This document shows, in pieces, positions 36,805 through 45,651 of a stretch of 64,000 bases of DNA (positions within the stretch are counted from its first letter, which is position 1; every line of letters starts with the position of its first letter). The DNA is taken from positions 5,924,501-5,988,500 of the forward strand of contig NZ_LR594659.1 in the NCBI RefSeq assembly GCF_901827155.1, in the 5' to 3' direction. A program made the translations under genes and the position numbers. Source of the DNA: Variovorax sp. PBL-H6. Its GTDB lineage: Bacteria > Pseudomonadota > Gammaproteobacteria > Burkholderiales > Burkholderiaceae_C. Under the pieces are notes generated by a model, which was not told the DNA's origin, ran no database searches, and worked only from the letters and a program-made list of their open reading frames with translations.

Positions 36805-37133
36805 CCCGTTCTGCACCCACCAGCCAAGCAGAACGGGCGAACCAGGCTAACGGCACCGAATCCGTTTCGGGCATCGATCTCCAGAACAACAGCGACCCGG
36901 CGGCAGAAAAAATGCCCACCGACAAGCTGGTCGACGTGTCGCCCCTGGCGCTGCGCATGAGCAGCCCCTTCAATGCGGGCTACTGGCTCGCCGCGGCATA
37001 GTAGGCCCCTGGCTGCGCACGTCATGTTGCTTGCCGCCGTCTTTTGCCGGCGGTCGGTAGGCTGACCGCTCCGAGTGGCCGAGAGCGACGGGCCGTCACG
37101 AACAGAAAAGCCCGTCTTGAACGGGCTTTCTCT
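36804..37133. other. 330-bp gap: stem-loop, possible short ORF, terminator
   Basis: A perfect 11-bp stem (GCCCGTTCTGC 36804-36814 / GCAGAACGGGC 36828-36838) begins at the barstar stop, without a T-run. A short open frame from the ATG at 36912 to 37001 would encode 29 residues (MPTDKLVDVSPLALRMSS and onward); its composition looks protein-like but there is no good ribosome site. The gap ends with the terminator at 37107-37129. Confidence 0.4.
37105..37130. terminator. Terminator after ksgA
   Basis: AAAGCCCGT (37107-37115) pairs with ACGGGCTTT (37121-37129) around CTTGA. On the minus strand TTTTCTGTT follows; the plus side is also T-rich (TCTCTTT), so it may work both ways. Confidence 0.85.
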
Positions 37134-37904
37134 TTATGGGGGAAGTGATTGGGCGAGTGAGACGTACTCGGCCACAGGCACCTCTTCGGCGCGCCGCTGT
37201 ATTTCGAAATCGCCGGCGAACCCATGCTGCTCAAGCCATTTCCCCAGGCTATGACGCAGCAGCTTGCGCCGTTGGCTGAAGGCGACCTGAACGATCTCGC
37301 CCAGTCGGACGGGGTCGACCGTCGGCGGCTCGGCCAAAGGCACCATGCGTACCACGGCGCTGTCCACCCGCGGCGGCGGATCGAAGCTCTCCGGCGGTAC
37401 GAACAGCACGTTTTCCATCGCGTAACGCCACTGCAGCATCACGCTCAGGCGCCCGTAGTCCGAGGTGGCCGGCTGGGCGGTCATTCGGTCGATGACTTCC
37501 TTTTGCAACATGAAATGCTGGTCGGCGACGAGATGCGCGAAGCCAAGCAGGTGGAAAAGAATCGGGGTCGAGATGTTGTACGGCAGGTTGCCGACGACGC
37601 GCAGCGCCGCTGGCGGCACCGCCAAGCGAGCGGTCAGGGCTGCGAAGTCCACCTTCAGGACGTCCGATTCGACCACCTCGAGCTGGCCATGCCCGCGCAA
37701 CCGTTGCGCCAGGTCGCGGTCCAGTTCGATCACGGTCAGCCGGCCGAGGCGCTCGACCAACGGCTGAGTCAGCGCCGCGAGGCCCGGCCCGATTTCGACC
37801 ATCACATCGCCCGGCCGCGGCGCGATCTCACGCACGATCGCATCGATGATGCCTGCGTCGGACAGGAAATGCTGTCCGAAGCGCTTGCGTGCAATGTGCT
37901 TCAC
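37134..37904 (-). CDS. rsmA: 16S rRNA dimethyladenosine transferase
   Basis: 256 aa (RsmA/KsgA). Opens [23 protein letters not shown]-binding [16 protein letters not shown]; catalytic [16 protein letters not shown]. It dimethylates A1518 and A1519 of 16S rRNA during late 30S assembly. It lies 87 bp after surA in the lptD-surA-rsmA order of betaproteobacteria; pdxA, present here in enterics, is absent. Confidence 0.97.
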   Translation of the reverse strand: MKHIARKRFGQHFLSDAGIIDAIVREIAPRPGDVMVEIGPGLAALTQPLVERLGRLTVIELDRDLAQRLRGHGQLEVVESDVLKVDFAALTARLAVPPAALRVVGNLPYNISTPILFHLLGFAHLVADQHFMLQKEVIDRMTAQPATSDYGRLSVMLQWRYAMENVLFVPPESFDPPPRVDSAVVRMVPLAEPPTVDPVRLGEIVQVAFSQRRKLLRHSLGKWLEQHGFAGDFEIQRRAEEVPVAEYVSLAQSLPP

Positions 37905-37990
37905 CGAGGGCCGCCACAGCGCTTGGTCATCTGGATGGCTCTAGCGCGCTCTCACGCCTCGGGCCAGCGAAGGAGGACCGTGCATAAGCG

Positions 37991-39406
37991 TCATTGTTGC
38001 GGTGCCTCGCGGTACTCCACGTAAGCGCGCGTGCGCAGTTCCTGCGCCCAGGTTTCGTAGGCTTCCTCGAGCTTCTTCTCGCGCAGCACGGCGCGCGCGG
38101 CTTCGCGCTGCTCGGTCTGGGTCAGCTTGGCTTCCCGGCGGGCGACGACCTGGATCAGGTGCACGCCGAATCGGGACACCACCGGGTCGCTGACCTGCCC
38201 CGGCGCCAGCCGGTTCATTGCTTCCTCGAACTCGGGCACGAACTGCCCGGGGCGCGACCAGCCCAGGTCGCCGCCTTCCTTGGCGCTCGTGTCCTGCGAG
38301 TTGTCGCGAGCCAGCCCCGCAAAGTCGGCACCCTTCTGAATGCGTTCCTTGAACTCCGCCAGCTGTGCCACCGCCTGCGCAGTCGTGCGCTTCGGATCAT
38401 TGCGCAGCAAGATGTGGCGCACCTGGGTCTGGGTGACGACCGCGTCGGCCGAGCCAGGCTGGCTCTTGGCCAGCACCTTGAGCACGTGGAAGCCCGCGCC
38501 GGAGCGAATCGGGCCGGCGATGCCGTTGACGGCGGTGGACTGCGTCGCCTCGACGAACAGGCCAGGATAGCGGTCGGCACTGCGCATGCCCAGCACGCCT
38601 CCGTTGGCGCGATCAGGCGAATCGGAGAACTCCTGAGCCAGCTTGGCAAAATCCTCGCCGGCGCGGGCTCGCTGGGCGATCCCCTGGGCGCGCTGCTGCA
38701 ACTGGGCGATCTGCGCCTCGGTGGCGTTCTCGGGCACGGCTACCAGCACTTGGGCGATATTGATGTTCGATGGCACCGCGGCATTGCCGCCGTTGCGCTG
38801 CTCGCGCATGAATTGGTCGACCTCGACGTCGCTGATCTTCACCTTGGCTTCGATCTCGCGGTCGCGCAGACGCGTCAGCAGGAGCTGGTCTCGAAGGTCG
38901 TTACGGAACGTCTGCGCCGTGATTCCCTCGGATGCGACGCGGCTGCGCAGCTCGGTCAGGCTCATCTGGTTCTGCCGCGCGACAGTCTGCTCGGCTTGAT
39001 CGATGGCAAGTTCGTCGACCTTGATGCCGGCGTCCTTGGCCGCCTGCAGCTGGGTGCGCTCGGCGATCAGCCGCTCCAGCACCAGGCGCGTGAGCTCGGA
39101 CCGCGGCACGCGCTGCGCCTCGGCGTTCTCCCTGAGGAGGCGCTCGACCCGCGACTGCACGTCGGTATTGGTGATGGGTTCGGAATTGACGAGCGCCACG
39201 ATGTACTCGGCCGAGCGCTGCGTTGTCGGCTCGGCGGGCGCCGGGGAGGCGCGCGGCACTGTCGGAGGCGGCGCGAGGCGCGGGCCACCGCGCATGATGT
39301 CGGTGATGCCGACGCCGGGGCGCGAGCCTCCCTGTCCTTGCGCACCGGCCGCCGCGGCCAGCGTTGCAAGGCACGCCAGGGTGAGGATGGAGCGGATGTG
39401 ATTCAT
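37991..39406 (-). CDS. surA: Periplasmic chaperone / peptidyl-prolyl isomerase SurA
   Basis: 471 aa from the ATG at 39406. A signal peptide ends at about AAAAGAQG. The N-terminal SurA domain (AEYIVALVNSEPITNTDVQSRV) is followed by two parvulin (PpiC) domains, marked by INIAQVLVAVP...FSDSPDRANGGVLG and VRHILLRNDPK...DTSAKEGGDLGW. It escorts outer-membrane proteins, including its neighbour LptD, through the periplasm. It starts 14 bp after the lptD stop, so the two are co-transcribed. Confidence 0.96.
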   Translation of the reverse strand: MNHIRSILTLACLATLAAAAGAQGQGGSRPGVGITDIMRGGPRLAPPPTVPRASPAPAEPTTQRSAEYIVALVNSEPITNTDVQSRVERLLRENAEAQRVPRSELTRLVLERLIAERTQLQAAKDAGIKVDELAIDQAEQTVARQNQMSLTELRSRVASEGITAQTFRNDLRDQLLLTRLRDREIEAKVKISDVEVDQFMREQRNGGNAAVPSNINIAQVLVAVPENATEAQIAQLQQRAQGIAQRARAGEDFAKLAQEFSDSPDRANGGVLGMRSADRYPGLFVEATQSTAVNGIAGPIRSGAGFHVLKVLAKSQPGSADAVVTQTQVRHILLRNDPKRTTAQAVAQLAEFKERIQKGADFAGLARDNSQDTSAKEGGDLGWSRPGQFVPEFEEAMNRLAPGQVSDPVVSRFGVHLIQVVARREAKLTQTEQREAARAVLREKKLEEAYETWAQELRTRAYVEYREAPQQ

Positions 39407-39419
39407 GGCGAAGAGGGGC

Positions 39420-41810
39420 TCAGTCGTAGTTGGTGAAGCGGCTGGGGGCAAGGAAGGGTTGCCGCAGAGGCTGGTAGCGCTGAATGTTCTGGGTCAGGGT
39501 GCGCATGGGACTGGCTCCGATCGCGGCGAAGCCGACGAACTCGAGCTGGAACATGATGCGCGTGTTGGCCGTGGCTTGGCCAGTGGTGAGGCGTTCCAGG
39601 ACCACGCGCCCGATCCAGCAGCAGCCGTCGTACTCGAAGCCGAGCACGCCGTCCGTGAGCTTGCGATCTTGCAGGCTGTAGTTGAGCCGGCCCACGGCAT
39701 ACCAGCGGCCTCCACCCTGGCCGCGGCCCGGACCGAGGTCCTTGCCCTTGTCGCCCCAAAGATCGTTGAGCGGCCATTGCCAGCTCACGTCCAGCGACTT
39801 GTTGCCGTCGTTGAGAGTGGGCGTCGAGTTCGCCTGGTAGCGGTAGGCCGCCGAGATATTGCGATAGGGCCCCGGGTTGTAGCGGGCGCTCAAGGCCGTC
39901 CGGGCCGACTTGTGATCGTCGGGGTTGTACTGCACGGTACCGTCGACGCTCCACCGCGGCGTCCAGTTGACCTGGGCGCCGAACAGCAGGTCGCTGACCC
40001 GGTCGGTCACGGCCGTGGTGCCCGGCAGCGTGACGCGCTGGTCCTTGAAGCGCAGCCGCTGCGCGACCCCGAAGCGCGCCGCCTCGGCGCCGCTGTCGGG
40101 ATCGATCAGCCGTGAGGTCACGCCTACCGTCAGCGTGTTGCTGTCGGAGATGCGATCGTTGCCGGAGAAGGCGTTCTCCGTATAGACCGTGGCGAAGTTG
40201 AAGTCGTTGGCCGCCGAGTCGTAGTTCGGCAGCAGGCTCTGGTCGCGGTAAGGCGTGTAGACATAGAAGGCGCGCGGCTCCAGCGTCTGACGGAACGCGC
40301 GCCCGAAGAAGCTGGCGTCGCGCTCGAAGATCATGCCGCTGTCCAGGCTGAAGGTGGGCACCGTGCGGCTCGCCGAGTTCGCCCCGTTGGCCAGCGGCGC
40401 TTCGAACTGGTAGCTGGTCGTATGCAGCTGGATCTTGGGAATGACGAAGGTGCCTGGCGTGAGGAAGGGCCGGCTGAGCGCCGCCTGCGCATACACCCGT
40501 TCGCCGTTGGGCTGCCTTTGCTGCACCGGGTCGCCACGGAAGCGCGTGTACTCGGTGTTGAGCGAGAAGTCGAACCCGTGCCAGTCGTACTTGTAGTAGT
40601 TCGCAGTGATCTGCGGCAGGCGGTCGTACGGCGGAATGATCGGCGACAGGTCGTACTGCAGCGTCTGGTATTTCAGCGCGCGCACGATGCCGTTCCAGTC
40701 GCCCTTGGTCCAGTTGAGCGAGGCATCGTTCGACAGCAGCCGCGTCGTCAGCGAGGGCGTGCGCGTGAAGTCGCGCCAGTAGTCGTCGTCGCTCACGCGA
40801 TTGAATCTGATCGAGGCGCTCAGCGAGTCCAGCCCGAGCGGCTTGGGGTCGAAAGTCTGCGTATGGTTCGTCCAGATGCCCCAGCGCTTGCGATTGCGCA
40901 GGCTGTCCGTGGGCATGTAGTCGAGACGCATGTCGCCGCTGTAGTCCTTCTCGAGGTAGCGGAACTCGCTGCCGAGGTTGACGCCTCGCTTGCCCATCAA
41001 CTCGGGGTAGAAGGTCGCGTCGCGGTTGGGAGCAATGTTCCAGTAGTAGGGCACGGTGACGTCCACGCCATTGACGCTGCTCACGCCAACGGTCGGTGGC
41101 AGGAAGCCGCTCTTGCGATCGTTGCTGAGGGGAAAGCTCAGCGACGGGAAAGGCGGGGTCGTGATGCCCATGAAGCTCATCCGCGCATCGGTGGCCACGC
41201 CGACGTTCTCCTCGGTGTCGGTGGTCAAGGTGGCGGCGCTCAGGATCCAGGCCGGCATCCAGCCAGGATAGTCCTCCCGCCGGCAGGTCGTGTAGGTGCC
41301 CTGGCGCGCGATCGACACGTTGCTGTCGACGAAGTCGATCCGCTCGGCGTCACCTTGGCCGCCCGAGTTCAGAAAGCGGTAGTGCACCTTGTCGAAGAAG
41401 CCTTCGAAGGTCTCGAGCTTGAGCTCGAGATGAGGACCCTCGTAGACATTGCCCGCTTGGTTCACGCGCACATTGCCATTGGCCTTGGCGAGGTCCTCGG
41501 GCTGGTAGTACTCGAGGCGGTCGGCGTGGATCACCGTGTCGCCCCGGCGCAACGAGGCATTGCCTTCGATCACGGTTTCGAGATCGGTGCGGCCGGAGAT
41601 GCGGTCGCCGTCCACGAAGCTCGGCAGTTCGCCGCGCTGGGTCTTCGGAATCGTCTCCTGCAGTTGCGGGGTGCGCTTCAGCGTGATCGGCGCGTCCAGG
41701 CCGGCATCCTGTGCCGATGCGCCCTGGGCTTGCAGCAGCGCCAGCGTCAACAAAGCAAGCGGCAGAGGCGGTCGGCACCGGCGCCAGTCAGCTCGGATCA
41801 GGTCAGGCAT
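39420..41810 (-). CDS. lptD: LPS-assembly outer membrane protein LptD
   Basis: 796 aa from the ATG at 41810; a GTG at 41843 would lengthen the leader. Signal peptide LPLALLTLALLQAQGASA. The N-terminal OstA/LptD jelly-roll (GDTVIHADRLEYYQPEDLAKANGNV) is followed by the C-terminal 26-strand barrel with alternating aromatic beta-strands and a closing ...FVGFAAIGASPMRTL...F. Two Cys pairs (TTCRREDY and the late CCW) fit the disulphides of this protein. It inserts LPS in the outer leaflet with LptE. Divergent from amgK. Confidence 0.96.
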   Translation of the reverse strand: MPDLIRADWRRCRPPLPLALLTLALLQAQGASAQDAGLDAPITLKRTPQLQETIPKTQRGELPSFVDGDRISGRTDLETVIEGNASLRRGDTVIHADRLEYYQPEDLAKANGNVRVNQAGNVYEGPHLELKLETFEGFFDKVHYRFLNSGGQGDAERIDFVDSNVSIARQGTYTTCRREDYPGWMPAWILSAATLTTDTEENVGVATDARMSFMGITTPPFPSLSFPLSNDRKSGFLPPTVGVSSVNGVDVTVPYYWNIAPNRDATFYPELMGKRGVNLGSEFRYLEKDYSGDMRLDYMPTDSLRNRKRWGIWTNHTQTFDPKPLGLDSLSASIRFNRVSDDDYWRDFTRTPSLTTRLLSNDASLNWTKGDWNGIVRALKYQTLQYDLSPIIPPYDRLPQITANYYKYDWHGFDFSLNTEYTRFRGDPVQQRQPNGERVYAQAALSRPFLTPGTFVIPKIQLHTTSYQFEAPLANGANSASRTVPTFSLDSGMIFERDASFFGRAFRQTLEPRAFYVYTPYRDQSLLPNYDSAANDFNFATVYTENAFSGNDRISDSNTLTVGVTSRLIDPDSGAEAARFGVAQRLRFKDQRVTLPGTTAVTDRVSDLLFGAQVNWTPRWSVDGTVQYNPDDHKSARTALSARYNPGPYRNISAAYRYQANSTPTLNDGNKSLDVSWQWPLNDLWGDKGKDLGPGRGQGGGRWYAVGRLNYSLQDRKLTDGVLGFEYDGCCWIGRVVLERLTTGQATANTRIMFQLEFVGFAAIGASPMRTLTQNIQRYQPLRQPFLAPSRFTNYD

Positions 41811-41900
41811 CGGTACGGAAAGGAGTCTTCGGGGATGGTGCACCGGAGGGCCCGGCGTCGCGGACGCCCGCGCCGGGTGGATTTGTAGAATCGATTATCC

Positions 41901-42995
41901 ATGACAGCTTCCCCGCCCCCGGACAGCAGCGCCGCAACGCCATCCCCAACGATCAGCTGGAGCGATCCGGAACGCGCCCAGGCGTTCGCCCAATGGCTGG
42001 CCAAGGTCGGGCCGCAGCACCGGCTGCTGCCGGCCACCGTGCGACCGGCTTCGGCCGATGCGAGCTTCCGGCGCTACTTCCGCATCGATACCGAGGACGC
42101 GGCCGCCACGCGCATCGTGATGGACGCGCCGCCCGCCCAGGAGAACAGCGCCCCCTTCGTGCACATCGCCCGGTTGATGCGCGACGCCGGCTTGACCGCC
42201 CCGCAGGTGCTCGAGTGGGACGAACCCCAGGGTTTCCTGCTGCTCGACGACCTCGGTCGCCAGACCATGCTCGACGTCATCGACTCCGCCGATCCGGAGG
42301 CCGCGCGGCCGCTCTATGTCCAGGCGATCGATGCCCTGATCCAGTGGCAGCTGGCATCCAGGCCGCAGGTCCTGCCGCCCTACGATCGCGCGCTGCTCGA
42401 GCGTGAGCTGGCGCTGTTCCCTGACTGGTACGTGGCCCGGTATCGAGGCTTGGCGGTCGAAGGCACGCTGCACGACAGGCTGCAACGCACTTTCCAGCTG
42501 ATCGTCGAGCACAACCTGGCGGCGCCGCGCGTCTACGTGCATCGCGACTTCATGCCGCGCAACCTGATGATCACCGGCGGACCGACGCTCGGCGTGCTGG
42601 ACTTCCAGGACGCGGTGCACGGCCCCATTACCTACGACATTGCGAGCCTGATGCGCGATGCGTTCCTGAGCTGGGAGGAGGACTTCGTGCTCGACCTCAC
42701 CGTGCGCTACTGGGAAAAGGCGCGCAAAGCCGGGCTGCCGCTCGACGAGGACTTCGGCGCCTTCTACCGGGCGGTCGAATGGATGGGCCTGCAGCGCCAC
42801 CTCAAGGTCGCGGGCATCTTCGCGCGGCTGACGCTGCGCGACGGCAAGCCCCGATACCTGGCCGACACGCCGCGCTTCATCGCCTACATCCGCGCGACCG
42901 CGAGCCGCTATCGCGAGCTGACGCCGCTCCTGCGCGCGGTCGACGAGATCGAAGGTACCCAGCCGATCAGCGGCTTCGCATACGGGCGGTTGTGA
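41901..42995 (+). CDS. amgK: Anomeric MurNAc/GlcNAc kinase (aminoglycoside phosphotransferase fold)
   Basis: 364 aa. Catalytic loop VHRDFMPRNLM (H214-N221) and metal-binding LDFQD (233-237) of the APH kinase family, with the N-terminal SADASFRRYFR. Orthologues divergent from lptD are AmgK, which phosphorylates MurNAc at C1 so that MurU can make UDP-MurNAc. Usually murU follows directly; here rsmE overlaps its stop and murU is at 16054. Confidence 0.88.
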   Translation: MTASPPPDSSAATPSPTISWSDPERAQAFAQWLAKVGPQHRLLPATVRPASADASFRRYFRIDTEDAAATRIVMDAPPAQENSAPFVHIARLMRDAGLTAPQVLEWDEPQGFLLLDDLGRQTMLDVIDSADPEAARPLYVQAIDALIQWQLASRPQVLPPYDRALLERELALFPDWYVARYRGLAVEGTLHDRLQRTFQLIVEHNLAAPRVYVHRDFMPRNLMITGGPTLGVLDFQDAVHGPITYDIASLMRDAFLSWEEDFVLDLTVRYWEKARKAGLPLDEDFGAFYRAVEWMGLQRHLKVAGIFARLTLRDGKPRYLADTPRFIAYIRATASRYRELTPLLRAVDEIEGTQPISGFAYGRL

Positions 42996-43726
42996 CGCCA
43001 CGCTTTCACTGCACCACGGCCTTGGCCGCGCAAGGCACCATGGCGCTTCCGGCCGGCGCCGCGCGCCATGTCCAGGTGCTGCGGATGCAGCCCGGCGATG
43101 CGCTCACGCTCTTCGACGGCAACGGCGGCGAATACGCAGCCACCGTCGAGCGCATGGGGCGCAGCGAAGTGACCGTGCAGCTCGGCGCGCACGCACCGAT
43201 CGAGCGAGAGGCGCCGCGCGCCGTACACCTGGCGATCGGGATGCCGGCCAACGAGCGCATGGACTGGCTCGTCGAGAAGGCGACCGAACTCGGCGTCGCC
43301 AGCATCCAGCCGCTGATGACCGCGCACGGCGTGCTGCGCCTGGCCGGCGAGCGTGCCGACAAGAAGCGCGCGCATTGGCAGGCGATTGCCGTTGCAGCCT
43401 GCGAGCAATGCGGGCGCAACCGGGTGCCGCTGGTGCACCCGGTACGCGCGCTCGCCGGCTGGATCGAATCCCCGCCCGTGGACGATGCCGAGCGCTTCGT
43501 GCTGAGCCTGGCCGAGGGCGCCCGCAGCCTGCGCGACATCCATGAAGGCGTCCCCGCCGACCGCCTGCGCGGCGCCTGTGTGCTCAGCGGCCCCGAGGGC
43601 GGTCTGAGCGCCGCAGAGGAGCACGATGCGACCGCCCTCGGCTTTGCACCGCTCACGCTCGGCCCGCGCGTGCTGCGCGCCGAGACCGCGGCGCTGGCTG
43701 CGCTTGCATTGCTGGCGCACCCTTGA
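42992..43726 (+). CDS. rsmE: 16S rRNA m3U1498 methyltransferase
   Basis: 244 aa from the GTG overlapping the amgK stop (GTGA). SPOUT-fold signatures: MDWLVEKATELGVASIQPL, CEQCGRN and the knot region LSGPEGGLSAAEE...LTLGPRVLRAETAAL. The N-terminal PUA-like domain begins TPRFHC. It modifies U1498 of 16S rRNA. Confidence 0.95.
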   Translation: MTPRFHCTTALAAQGTMALPAGAARHVQVLRMQPGDALTLFDGNGGEYAATVERMGRSEVTVQLGAHAPIEREAPRAVHLAIGMPANERMDWLVEKATELGVASIQPLMTAHGVLRLAGERADKKRAHWQAIAVAACEQCGRNRVPLVHPVRALAGWIESPPVDDAERFVLSLAEGARSLRDIHEGVPADRLRGACVLSGPEGGLSAAEEHDATALGFAPLTLGPRVLRAETAALAALALLAHP

Positions 43727-43781
43727 TCAGAATCCTCCGGCCGCTTCCTCGACCTTCACTCCCCACTCCCTCCCCCCATCC

Positions 43782-45143
43782 ATGCCATCGCTCTTGCCTG
43801 CGTCATTCCGCCTTGCGCCCGTTCTCCTCGCCACCCTGTGCATTGCGGGACCCGTCCAAGCCCAGGGCCCTGCCGTTGCGCCGACCCCTGTGCAGGTAAA
43901 GCCGGTGGTCGACCAGGCCTACACGCAGTTGCTGGCAGCACCGGTCATCAAGCAATTGCTCGACGCGGTGAAGGCCGATCACGAGCGCTCGGTCGAAGAC
44001 CTCCGGATGCTCACCGAGATCGAGGCACCTCCTTTCAAGGAACAAAGGCGCGCGGAGGCCTTCCTGGCGCGCATGAAGGCGTTGGGGCTCAGCGATGCGC
44101 GCATCGACGCCGAGGGCAACGTCGTGGGTCTGCGCAAGGGCACGGGCAACGGCCCCAAGCTGCTGGTCTCGGCCCATCTCGACACGGTCTTTCCCGCTGG
44201 CACCGATGTCAAGGTGAAGGAGCGTGACGGCAAGCTCTACGCGCCCGGCATCTCGGACGACACGCGCGGGCTGGCGGTGCTGCTGTCGTGGCTCAAGGTG
44301 CTCAACGACAACAAGATTCAGACGGTCGGCGACCTGCTCTTCGTCGGCAACGTCGGCGAAGAGGAGCTGGGCAATCTTCGTGGCATGAAGGCCATCTTCC
44401 GCGACCATCTCGACATCGACGGCATGGTGGGCGTCGAGCCCGCGCCCGAGGGCACGGTGCTGGTCCTGGGCACGGCGAGCCATCGCTACGAGGTGAGCTT
44501 CAAGGGCCCGGGCGGCCACAGCTACGCTGCGTTCGGCCAGGTCCCCAGCGCCATCCATGGCATGGGCCGCGCGATCGCCAAGATCGCCGAGATCAGGACA
44601 CCCAGCTTCCCCAAGACCACCTTCACCGTGGGCACCGTGGGAGGAGGCACGTCGGTCAACACCATCGCGCCCGACGCACGCATGGCGGTGGACATCCGCT
44701 CCGACGAGATGGGCGCGCTGCTCGAGACCGAGAAGAAGGTACTGGCTGCGATCGACGAGGCGGTGGCGGAAGAGAACAAGCGCTGGAACGTCAGCACGCT
44801 CAGCGTCAGCAACAAGCTGATCGGCGACCGCCCGGGCGGCCGCACGCCTTCGGACTCGGTCATCGTCGAAGCGGCGGTTCGCTCGAACAGCGCCTTCGGT
44901 CACAAGAGCCTGCTGACGGGCGCCAGCACCGATGCCAACGTGCCGATGTCGCTCGGCATTCCGGCCATCATCATCGGCGGCGGCGGCAAGACCGGCGGCT
45001 TCCATGCGCTGTCCGAGTGGATCGACGTGACGGAGGGCTGGAAAGGCGCGCAGAATGCCCTCGCGACCGTGCTCGGCCTGGTCGGCGTGCAGGGCGTGAG
45101 CGAGCCGCTCCTTCCCAAGCGTCCGCCGCGTCCGAAGTCGTAG
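43782..45143 (+). CDS. Secreted M20 family metallopeptidase
   Basis: 453 aa. Signal peptide MPSLLPASFRLAPVLLATLCIAGPVQAQ. M20 metal ligands: VSAHLDTVFP (H, D), GISDDTRG, GNVGEEELGN (catalytic and ligand Glu), VGVEPAP and a late GGFHALSEW. A dimerisation domain with FKGPGGHSYAAFGQVPSAIH. Most similar in layout to tripeptide aminopeptidase/carboxypeptidase G2-like exported enzymes. Substrate unknown. Confidence 0.88.
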   Translation: MPSLLPASFRLAPVLLATLCIAGPVQAQGPAVAPTPVQVKPVVDQAYTQLLAAPVIKQLLDAVKADHERSVEDLRMLTEIEAPPFKEQRRAEAFLARMKALGLSDARIDAEGNVVGLRKGTGNGPKLLVSAHLDTVFPAGTDVKVKERDGKLYAPGISDDTRGLAVLLSWLKVLNDNKIQTVGDLLFVGNVGEEELGNLRGMKAIFRDHLDIDGMVGVEPAPEGTVLVLGTASHRYEVSFKGPGGHSYAAFGQVPSAIHGMGRAIAKIAEIRTPSFPKTTFTVGTVGGGTSVNTIAPDARMAVDIRSDEMGALLETEKKVLAAIDEAVAEENKRWNVSTLSVSNKLIGDRPGGRTPSDSVIVEAAVRSNSAFGHKSLLTGASTDANVPMSLGIPAIIIGGGGKTGGFHALSEWIDVTEGWKGAQNALATVLGLVGVQGVSEPLLPKRPPRPKS

Positions 45144-45186
45144 TCGGCGCTCTTTCCCTCACACCCATTCACTTCAGGAGCCCACC

Positions 45187-45642
45187 ATGGGACTGCTCGA
45201 TTCGGTACTCGGACAAGTGCTCGGCGGCGGGCAGGCGCAGCAGCCTGACGGCCAAGGCCTGGGCGGCCTCGATGGGCTCGGTGGCGGGCTTGCGGGCGCG
45301 CTCGGAGGGCTGCTCGCCGACAACGGCGAGGTAGGCGGACTCGGCGGACTCGTCTCCAGGTTCGAACAGGCCGGCATGGGCGACGTGATCGGCTCGTGGA
45401 TCGGCAAGGGCGAGAACCAGCCGGTCTCGGGCGGGCAACTGCAGGATGCGCTGGGTAGCGATGTCATCTCCGGGCTCGCGCAGAAGCTCGGCATCAATGC
45501 CGCCACGCTGCTGCCGATGCTGGCCACGCTGCTGCCCATGCTGGTCGATCGCCTCACGCCCAGGGGCCACGCGCCGGAGGAAGGCCTGGGCAACCAGGAC
45601 GAGCTGCTGTCCTCGCTCAGCGGTCTGCTGCACAAGGGCTGA
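45187..45642 (+). CDS. YidB family protein (DUF937)
   Basis: 151 aa. CAGGAG lies six bases before the ATG. It begins MGLLDSVLGQVLGGG and continues with Gly/Leu-rich repeats, then VSGGQLQDALGSDVISGLAQKLGINAATLLPML, the conserved YidB/DUF937 unit. Cytoplasmic or peripheral; function unknown. Confidence 0.88.
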   Translation: MGLLDSVLGQVLGGGQAQQPDGQGLGGLDGLGGGLAGALGGLLADNGEVGGLGGLVSRFEQAGMGDVIGSWIGKGENQPVSGGQLQDALGSDVISGLAQKLGINAATLLPMLATLLPMLVDRLTPRGHAPEEGLGNQDELLSSLSGLLHKG

Positions 45643-45651
45643 GCGGCCTCG

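Noticed and set aside
36756..37001. 81-codon frame overlapping the end of barstar
   Set aside because: Its first part is an out-of-frame reading of barstar; only the short tail from 36912 is kept as a weak candidate.
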